Under the pieces are notes generated by a model, which had not been told where the DNA came from, made no database searches, and saw only the letters and a program-made list of their open reading frames with translations. A stretch of DNA of 64,000 nucleotides from Paenibacillus_E sp042676385 (GTDB lineage: Bacteria > Bacillota > Bacilli > Paenibacillales > NBRC-103111). Numbering within the stretch: position 1 is the first letter of the stretch; every line of letters begins with the position of its first letter. The position numbers and the translations under genes were made by a program. This document shows positions 58,769 to 64,000 of this stretch, in pieces. The DNA lies in contig NZ_JBHTHA010000004.1 of NCBI RefSeq assembly GCF_042676385.1, forward strand, positions 22,374 to 86,373. The letters run 5' to 3'.

Positions 58769-59509
58769 TTAACTTGTCCGGTTTGGTTGTGAACGCTCCA
58801 TATTGGGGCCGGGCTTCTCTTTGCTGAGCGTATGCATCAAATCCTGCATTTCGCCCTGCGTCAAATTCCGCCATTTGCCCAGCTTCAAATTGCCGAGATG
58901 AATGTGCATGATCCGTACACGCTGCAATCGTACGACCCGATAGCCAAACGCCTCGCACATCCGGCGAATTTGACGATTAAGTCCTTGCGTGAGAATAATA
59001 CGGAAAACACGGTCCCCCACCTTGTAAACTTCACAGGGCTTCGTTGTCGTCCCGAGTATTTTGACCCCGCTGGCCATCCCTTGCAAAAACATCGACGTAA
59101 TCGGCCGATTCACTGTAACGATGTATTCTTTATCGTGATTGTTCTCTGCTCGCAGGATCTGGTTCACAATATCGCCGTTGTTCGTCAGCAGGATCAATCC
59201 TTCTGAATCCTTATCAAGCCGTCCGATAGGAAAAATGCGCTCCGCATGCCCGACGAAGTCAACAATATTGCCTCTCACATGCGCTTCGGTCGTACTGGTA
59301 ATGCCGACTGGCTTGTTAAGTGCAATGTAGACGTGCTCTTTTTTCACGCCGATTGGCTTGCCATCGACTCGCACCTCGTCGCCTGGACCTACGACACTGC
59401 CCAATCCGGCTACTTCGCCGTTGATCGTAACCCGCTTCGCTTCCACCCACTTATCCGCTTCCCGTCTGGAACAGACGCCGGTTTCACTTATAAATTTATT
59501 GATTCTCAT
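58769..59509 (-). CDS. rluF: Pseudouridine synthase, RluF/RsuA type
   Basis: Isomerises uridine in rRNA to pseudouridine. 246 aa. S4 RNA-binding domain (MRINKFISETGVCSRREADKWVEAKRVTINGEVAGLG, 1-38), then a catalytic domain with Asp99 in IGRLDKDSEGLILLT, and RIILTQGLNRQIRRMCEAFGYRVVRLQRVRIMHIHLGNL. The order and NRQIRRM motif fit RluF (23S rRNA position 2604) rather than RsuA. Start ATG 59509 has AAGGGAA upstream; the longer in-frame extension to 59614 is not supported. Confidence 0.9.
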   Translation of the reverse strand: MRINKFISETGVCSRREADKWVEAKRVTINGEVAGLGSVVGPGDEVRVDGKPIGVKKEHVYIALNKPVGITSTTEAHVRGNIVDFVGHAERIFPIGRLDKDSEGLILLTNNGDIVNQILRAENNHDKEYIVTVNRPITSMFLQGMASGVKILGTTTKPCEVYKVGDRVFRIILTQGLNRQIRRMCEAFGYRVVRLQRVRIMHIHLGNLKLGKWRNLTQGEMQDLMHTLSKEKPGPNMERSQPNRTS

Positions 59510-59678
59510 GACTGGGAAATTCCCTTCTATGCCAAAATAGTGCCGCTGCTTGCTTACAGGACTATTATGCTGGATTCGCAAGCACGGTTCAAGTGGGAGC
59601 CCCTGAACGCGCAAGGAGCCATGTCCGATTATTTTTAGGTATAATAAGCCTTAGATCAATGAAATAGGGAGGATCATC

Positions 59679-60311
59679 ATGCGCATACTTCTGCTAGGAG
59701 CCACCGGAAGGGTAGGAAGGAGGGTTCTCGCTAAAGCATTAGCGGATGGACATGAAGTCCATGCACTTGTTCGACGAGCGGAGAATCTGACGGACGTAAG
59801 GGACGTAAGCCCTTCGATGTTTAAACTGTATGAAGGTAATGCCTGTCGCGAACAGGACATCCAAAGCGCCTTTCACGATGTAGAACTGGTTATTAGCTGT
59901 CTCGGTACAGATGGAGGAACAGCGCTGACCGAGAGCATGCCGCTGATCATCCGGGAAATGAAAGCTCGAGGCATCAAGCGGATCGTCACCGTTGGAACGG
60001 CCGGCATTCTGCAGAGCCGGGAGCACCCCGGGCTGCTCCGCTACGAAGCGCCGGATTCCAGACGCTCCTCAACGCGAGCGGCCGAGGAGCACAGGAAGGC
60101 TTGGGAGCTGCTGGTCGCATCCGGCTTGGATTGGACCACCGTCTGTCCAACGTATTTGCCAGACGGAGAGCCGGTGGGTACGTACCGCGCACAGCGTGAC
60201 TACTTGCCGGATGGCGGCATGTCCATCTCGGTGGGCGACACCGCGGAATTCACCTACAAGGAAGCTTTGACGCGCGACTATGTGGGTTGTCGGGTTGGGC
60301 TTGCTTATTAA
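59679..60311 (+). CDS. NAD(P)-binding NmrA/YwnB-like protein
   Basis: A 210-aa atypical SDR: MRILLLGATGRVGRRVLAKALADGHEVHALVRR (GxxGxxG), VISCLGTDGGTALTESM, RIVTVGTAGIL and WTTVCPTYLPDGEPVGTYR. The lack of YxxxK is normal for this group. GGGAGGA precedes ATG 59679. It may bind NAD(P)H and act as a reductase or sensor. Divergent from rluF. Confidence 0.88.
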   Translation: MRILLLGATGRVGRRVLAKALADGHEVHALVRRAENLTDVRDVSPSMFKLYEGNACREQDIQSAFHDVELVISCLGTDGGTALTESMPLIIREMKARGIKRIVTVGTAGILQSREHPGLLRYEAPDSRRSSTRAAEEHRKAWELLVASGLDWTTVCPTYLPDGEPVGTYRAQRDYLPDGGMSISVGDTAEFTYKEALTRDYVGCRVGLAY

Positions 60312-60328
60312 TGGCATGAATACGCTCT

Positions 60329-60384
60329 ACAAAAACACCTGCGCGAATGGCCTTTTTCAAGCCCACAGCCCAGGTTGTTTTTGT
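60329..60384 (+). terminator. Terminator of the NmrA-like gene
   Basis: CAAAAACACCTG pairs with CAGGTTGTTTTTG (one bulge) across a long loop, followed by TTTCATC. Confidence 0.65.
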
Positions 60385-60400
60385 TTCATCCTGTCAAGCA

Positions 60401-60430
60401 TTGACATGACATTTTTCGGTATCCTAATAT
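60401..60430 (+). promoter_or_regulatory. Promoter of the ArsR gene
   Basis: TTGACA (60401-60406), 18-bp spacer, TAATAT (60425-60430). Confidence 0.75.
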
Positions 60431-60483
60431 GAATAGAACACAATTTAGTTCCTTGAGCATAAGTGGTTATTGGAGATGGTGGT

Positions 60484-60804
60484 ATGGAAGCTAATCAACC
60501 GAAAGATATCTACGCGGCCGTTGCAGATCCGACTCGGCGTCACCTGTTACGTCTATTGGCGAACGCGGAAGAGTTGCCTCTCAATGAGTTAACAGTTCAT
60601 TTTCAAATGGGGCGTACTGCGGTATCTAAGCATTTGGCCATTCTTAAGGATGCCGGTCTCGTAACCAACCGAAAAGTCGGGAGGGAAACGCGATATCGGC
60701 TGAATGCCGCTCCATTGAGAGAAATTGAGGATTGGGTATCGTTTTACAGAAAATTCTGGAGTGAAAATATGTTGCTTTTAAATCAATTATTAATGGAGGA
60801 GTAA
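60484..60804 (+). CDS. ArsR-family regulator
   Basis: A 106-aa winged-helix repressor. DIYAAVADPTRRHLLRLLANAEELPLNELTVHFQMGRTAVSKHLAILKDAGLVTNRKVGRETRYRLNAAPLREIEDWVSFYRKFW is the complete ArsR fold, of the group usually encoded with an SRPBCC gene. There is no cysteine-based metal site. ATG 60484 follows GGAGATGG; the in-frame frame opens earlier at 60463 inside the leader. The SRPBCC partner that usually follows is absent: the 113-bp repeat array starts 8 bp after the stop. Confidence 0.88.
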   Translation: MEANQPKDIYAAVADPTRRHLLRLLANAEELPLNELTVHFQMGRTAVSKHLAILKDAGLVTNRKVGRETRYRLNAAPLREIEDWVSFYRKFWSENMLLLNQLLMEE

Positions 60805-60811
60805 CAAAAGA

Positions 60812-61345
60812 CCGGCTTAAACCCGCATTTGCCAAGTCGGCGTCGGTTAAGACGGAATAACCGCGTTATGAGCCGCGTCTCCACTGCTTGGGAGGGCGAA
60901 TCTTGACTTTTACGCGGAAAAACCGGCTTAAACCACCTCATTTGCCAAGACTGCGTCGGTTAAGACGGAAAATCCGCGTTATATGCCCCGTCTCCACTGC
61001 TTGGGGGGGTGACACTTGACTTTTACGCGGAAAAACCGGCTTAAACCACCTCATTTGCCAAGTCGGCGTCGGTTAAGACGGAAAATCCGCGTTATATGCC
61101 CCGTCTCCACTGCTTGGGGGGGTGACACTTGACTTTTACGCGGAAAAACCGGCTTAAACCACCTCATTTGCCAAGTCGGCGTCGGTTAAGACGGAAAATC
61201 CGCGTTATATGCCCCGTCTCCACTGCTTGGGGGGGTGACACTTGACTTTTACGCGGAAAAACCGGCTTAAACCACCTCATTTGCCAAGTCGGCGTCGGTT
61301 AAGACGGAAAATCCGCGTTATGAGCCGCGTCTCCACTGCTTGGGG
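60812..61345. repeat. Tandem array of a 113-bp unit, about 4.7 copies
   Basis: Units start (at CCGGCTTAA) at 60812, 60923, 61036, 61149 and 61262: the first is 111 bp, the others 113 bp, with near-identity in the middle copies. Each has two dyad-like motifs, TTTTACGCGG-A4-CCGGCTTAAA and GGTTAAGACGG-A3-TCCGCGTTA, about 51 and 62 bp apart. It starts 8 bp after the ArsR stop. No coding frame, spacers or other gene is seen in 60805-61412. Confidence 0.95.
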
Positions 61346-61412
61346 TTTCGGAACTAAACTTGGCAGTTGAATCATTTGAAACTACTTTCTTCAATCACAT
61401 GGTGTTAGCATT

Positions 61413-61443
61413 ACCGCCAACTTTTTGTTGGCGGTTTTCTTTT
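61413..61443 (+). terminator. Terminator after the 113-bp array
   Basis: ACCGCCAAC-T5-GTTGGCGGT followed by TTTCTTTT. It would end transcripts that run through the array from the ArsR gene. Confidence 0.9.
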
Positions 61444-61470
61444 GTTGAAAATCAACAGTGCCTATATGTA

Positions 61471-61503
61471 ACAGGGCCGCCGATCGTTGCCGCGGCGGCC
61501 TGT
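61471..61503 (-). terminator. Hairpin after htrA
   Basis: ACAGGGCCGCC pairs with GGCGGCCTGT (minus-strand reading), with a 12-nt loop. The T tract is poor, so it may be a structural 3' end rather than a full terminator. Confidence 0.5.
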
Positions 61504-61541
61504 ATTAACGCTCTAATTTAGATTCGAAGTTTAAATTACCT

Positions 61542-62780
61542 TTAGTTGCTCGCTGCGTTTTTATTCCCAACTGCAACAGTAACATCCTTCGTTTGACCGT
61601 CACGAGAGATTGTTATTTTCAGTTCGTCTCCCACGGCTGCGGCTTGCACAGCTTTTGTAATGTCATCAGCGCTTGAAACTGCTGTGCCATTCACATCCAA
61701 AATAACGTCGAATTGACGAATGCCCGCTTTAAAAGCTGGCGTGCCTTGCTGCACATCAGCAACTACGGCACCTTTTGTGCTGTTGATTTTTAAGTCTTGC
61801 AGCATATCATCCGAAATATTTTGTAGAGCTACGCCGATGTATGGTGCCGGCTCTTTTGGAATTGTTTCGTTATTTTTCAGTTTATCTACAACAGAACTAA
61901 TCGTACTTGCGGGAATTGCAAAGCCCATTCCTTGCGCTTCAGCGTTTACAGCCGTATTAATACCGATAACTTCACCATTCATATTCAAAAGCGGACCGCC
62001 GGAGTTACCTGGATTGATCGCTGTGTCCGTTTGCAGCAAATGTTTGTAATTGCGAGTACCCTGCTCATCATCGATGCTGATCGTGCGCTCTTTGGCGCTT
62101 AAAACGCCCGTAGTTACGGAGTAATCGAAGTCATACGGGTTACCGATCGCAACAAGCCAATCCCCTACTTGCGTATTGTCGGAGTTACCGATCTTCAATG
62201 CAGGAAAAGCTTTATCCCCTTGAATTTTGAGCACAGCCAAGTCTAGATCGTAGCTGCTTCCAAGAAGAGTTGCCGTAAAGGGTGTGTCGTAGCCTTGCAC
62301 ATAGACATCGATTTCGTCTGCACCATCAATAACATGCTCGTTAGTTAAAATATAACCGTTCGAGTCGAAAACAAAGCCTGATCCAATCCCATTTTCAATG
62401 GTATCTCCGCTCCCAGTACCTTGCCCCAATATGTTTCTTCTATTTTGTCCATTATTGGTCTGTTTTACTTTGGTCTCGATTTTGACAATCGCCGGACTCG
62501 CAGCTTTTGCAATGGATGAGATACTGTTCGTCCCTGAAGGGGTTAACGATGCAGTCTGGACACCAGCTCCTGCCGAGTTGGCAGCAGCAGCGACACCTGA
62601 TTGAACGGGTTGGGCATCAAACCCAAACAAATTCATCTTATCTGACGTGAACATCAATCCACCGACTACGACCGCGCCAGCCATAAAAGCTGCAAACATA
62701 GATCTTAATTTGGTGCTCCTCTTCTTGTTTTCAACCTTTATATCATTTAAGTTAATCATATTATTCATATCTTCACTCAT
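61542..62780 (-). CDS. htrA: HtrA/DegP-family membrane serine protease
   Basis: A 412-aa envelope quality-control protease. TM helix about 27-45 (SMFAAFMAGAVVVGGLMF) anchors it, followed by a low-complexity linker. Trypsin-like domain with catalytic His149 (NEHVID), Asp180 (DLDLAVLKI) and Ser260 (NPGNSGGPLL). One C-terminal PDZ domain (about 305-400: PYIGVALQNISDDMLQDLKINSTKGAVVADVQQGTPAFKAGIRQFDVILDVNGTAVSSADDITKAV). AAAGGCGGT precedes ATG 62780. An 11-bp-phased repeat array upstream implies activation by an OmpR-type regulator. Confidence 0.95.
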   Translation of the reverse strand: MSEDMNNMINLNDIKVENKKRSTKLRSMFAAFMAGAVVVGGLMFTSDKMNLFGFDAQPVQSGVAAAANSAGAGVQTASLTPSGTNSISSIAKAASPAIVKIETKVKQTNNGQNRRNILGQGTGSGDTIENGIGSGFVFDSNGYILTNEHVIDGADEIDVYVQGYDTPFTATLLGSSYDLDLAVLKIQGDKAFPALKIGNSDNTQVGDWLVAIGNPYDFDYSVTTGVLSAKERTISIDDEQGTRNYKHLLQTDTAINPGNSGGPLLNMNGEVIGINTAVNAEAQGMGFAIPASTISSVVDKLKNNETIPKEPAPYIGVALQNISDDMLQDLKINSTKGAVVADVQQGTPAFKAGIRQFDVILDVNGTAVSSADDITKAVQAAAVGDELKITISRDGQTKDVTVAVGNKNAASN

Positions 62781-62832
62781 GTGATTACCGCCTTTCGTGT
62801 GCCACTTATTTTGATTGGTGTTGATAGATATA

Positions 62833-62912
62833 AGTATAGGGCGCTAACCTGAAGCTTTACTTAAGTTTGGCTGATGGGCATATGAAAGTTAGCTGAAAGT
62901 ATGCTGAAGGTG
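62833..62912 (-). promoter_or_regulatory. htrA promoter with 11-bp phased activator repeats
   Basis: On the minus strand the -10 TATACT is at 62838-62833, and the -35 region (AGTAAA, 62861-62856) is poor. Upstream, on the plus-strand reading, 11-mers with CTGA or ATGA lie at 62869, 62880, 62891 and 62902 (such as AGCTGAAAGTA and TGCTGAAGGTG), exactly 11 bp apart. A weak promoter with a helical-turn repeat array fits activation by an OmpR/PhoB-type response regulator. Confidence 0.75.
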
Positions 62913-63011
62913 TGGAAAGTCTGATCTTGGTTAGAAAAATTATAATCATGACACTAGATGACATATTACCTTTGTATTATGAAATAAATAGCTACGAAGG
63001 AGTGGGTGGAA

Positions 63012-63851
63012 TTGAAGAGACTCGATGGAAAAATCGCTCTCGTTACCGGAGGCAGTCGGGGGGCTGGAAGAGGGATAGCCTTGGAGCTTGGGAAAGCCGG
63101 AGCAGTGGTTTATGTATCTGGAAGAAGTTTACGAGGTACTACGACACGCGGTTTTCCAGGTAGTATTGATGAAACTGTCGAGGAGGTTCTTAATAATGGA
63201 GGAAAGGCTTACGCATGCCGTTGCGATCATACACGTGATGAGGATACAAAAGCTCTAATCGAGAGAATCCGACAGGAACAAGGACGTCTCGATATACTTG
63301 TGAATAACGTTTGGGGACTGCATGACTTGGAAGTGAATTTACAACCTAAAGCTTTCTGGGAATATCCACTTCACATGTGGGATGCAATGTTTCAGTGCGG
63401 AGTACGCGCGCAAATAGCGACCAACCATTATGCGATCCCGCTTATGATGGAAGCTGATTCAGGATTAATCGTGCATACCACATTTCAGGATCAGGATAAG
63501 TATCTGGGAACTTTCTATTACGATCTTGCCAAGAATACGATTAACCGGTCAGTACTCAGTTTGGCTCATGATCTTAAAAACACTAAGATTACGGTGGTAG
63601 CTGTTTCTCCTGGTTGGATGAGAACTGAACTGATGCTAATGAATTTCTACACAGATGAAAACCATTGGCAGGAGGTTGAAGCTCTTAACCGCACTGAGTC
63701 GACGTATTATATTGGGCGAGCTGTATCTGCCTTGGCTGGAGATAGCGAAATAAGACATAAAAACGGACTGGTGTTACAAGTTGGTGATCTTGCACAAGAA
63801 TACGGATTCACCGATATAGATGGACGTTTCATCCCCCCCTTTCTCCTATAA
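63012..63851 (+). CDS. SDR-family oxidoreductase
   Basis: A 279-aa short-chain dehydrogenase of the DHRS1-like group. DGKIALVTGGSRGAGRGIALELGKAGAVVYVSGRS (TGGxxGxG), ILVNNVWG (NNAG variant), and YYDLAKNTINRSVLSLAHDL with catalytic Tyr-xxx-Lys. The catalytic Ser position reads HTTFQDQ, so Thr may replace it. TTG 63012 has AAGGAG 9 bp upstream; GTG 63006 is also in frame but only 3 bp from it. Divergent from htrA. Confidence 0.88.
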   Translation: MKRLDGKIALVTGGSRGAGRGIALELGKAGAVVYVSGRSLRGTTTRGFPGSIDETVEEVLNNGGKAYACRCDHTRDEDTKALIERIRQEQGRLDILVNNVWGLHDLEVNLQPKAFWEYPLHMWDAMFQCGVRAQIATNHYAIPLMMEADSGLIVHTTFQDQDKYLGTFYYDLAKNTINRSVLSLAHDLKNTKITVVAVSPGWMRTELMLMNFYTDENHWQEVEALNRTESTYYIGRAVSALAGDSEIRHKNGLVLQVGDLAQEYGFTDIDGRFIPPFLL

Positions 63852-63948
63852 CCAATTATTCTGTAGAGACCACTTCGGCGTGACATCACTAAAATACCGA
63901 GAACGATTGTTCAGTAAACCGTCTTGCTAAGATCCTTCAAAAAATTAA

Positions 63949-64000
63949 GTAGGAGGGGGCGGCTAGCCCCCGACCTCTTACACCACCGTACGTACCGTTC
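63949..64000 (-). mobile_element. 3' end of a group II intron (rest beyond window)
   Basis: On the minus strand the sequence to 63949 reads GTACGTACGGTGGTGT, then AAGAGGTCGGGGGCTAGCC, then GCCCCCTCCTAC. This matches the 3' strand of domain V (ACGTACGGTGG), the domain VI hairpin (GGGGGCTAGCCGCCCCC) and the usual 3' end CTCCTAC of bacterial group II introns. The likely splice boundary is at 63949, next to AATTTTTTGAAGG. Domain V's 5' half and the reverse transcriptase, if any, would lie beyond 64000. Confidence 0.7.

Noticed and set aside
60812..61345. CRISPR-like array
   Set aside because: Units are 113 bp, tandem and nearly identical, with no unique spacers and no cas genes.

Overview
The window looks like chromosomal DNA of a Paenibacillus-type member of the Bacillales. 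It has roughly 50% G+C, strong AGGAGG-type ribosome binding sites, and several well supported TTG and GTG starts. Its protein families fit the same assignment: SLH and YcdB surface protein, DUF4179 anti-sigma factor, nupNOPQ-type nucleoside importer, YwqA/YwqB-like SNF2 and SWIM pair, and a YkuI-like EAL protein. There is no rRNA, tRNA, prophage or CRISPR array. The only mobile DNA is the 3' end of a group II intron cut by the right edge.

Layout. 1-4.4 kb: truncated sugar ABC permease, divergent GH5 glycosidase, class 3 lipase, NTF2-like protein. 4.3-15.4 kb: a drug and stress resistance block with two 14-TM MFS pumps, three TetR regulators, Rrf2, MerR/TipAS and AraC regulators, two NAD(P) enzymes, an SRPBCC protein, and a nuclease-like protein fused to a helix-turn-helix. 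Each TetR gene is divergent from a target and separated from it by promoters wrapped around palindromic operators. 15.8-26.1 kb: sulfurtransferase, acetyltransferases, recQ with a pterin dehydratase gene, then the SWIM-SNF2 operon. 26.9-33.1 kb: a YkuI-like EAL protein divergent from a CHASE3 hybrid histidine kinase, then an ECF sigma/anti-sigma pair. 33.4-41.6 kb: LysE and UMF1 transporters, a UMP kinase paralogue behind a leader peptide and attenuator, and a four-gene reductase-nitrilase-GNAT-GNAT operon. 41.9-46.7 kb: galKET with a divergent AraC regulator. 47.9-52.7 kb: nucleoside importer. 53-64 kb: a c-di-GMP riboswitch before a GGDEF/degenerate-EAL protein, then ilvA, an SLH/YcdB surface protein, rluF, an NmrA-like reductase, ArsR, HtrA and an SDR.

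The most unusual structure is not a gene. Seven intergenic regions carry arrays of short dyads or half-sites whose sequence differs from locus to locus but whose spacing is nearly constant: steps of 51-52 bp, alternating in most loci with 60-64 bp, giving a 111-113 bp period. Six of the seven begin 8-73 bp after the stop codon of a gene with no ordinary terminator. The largest is a 113-bp tandem repeat of about 4.7 copies at 60.8-61.3 kb. The spacings are close to whole numbers of helical turns. Next in interest are a 24-residue leader peptide whose last codons form one arm of the terminator before the UMP kinase paralogue, the c-di-GMP riboswitch feeding an enzyme with an RxxD inhibition site and a degenerate EAL domain, and an 11-bp-phased repeat array upstream of htrA.
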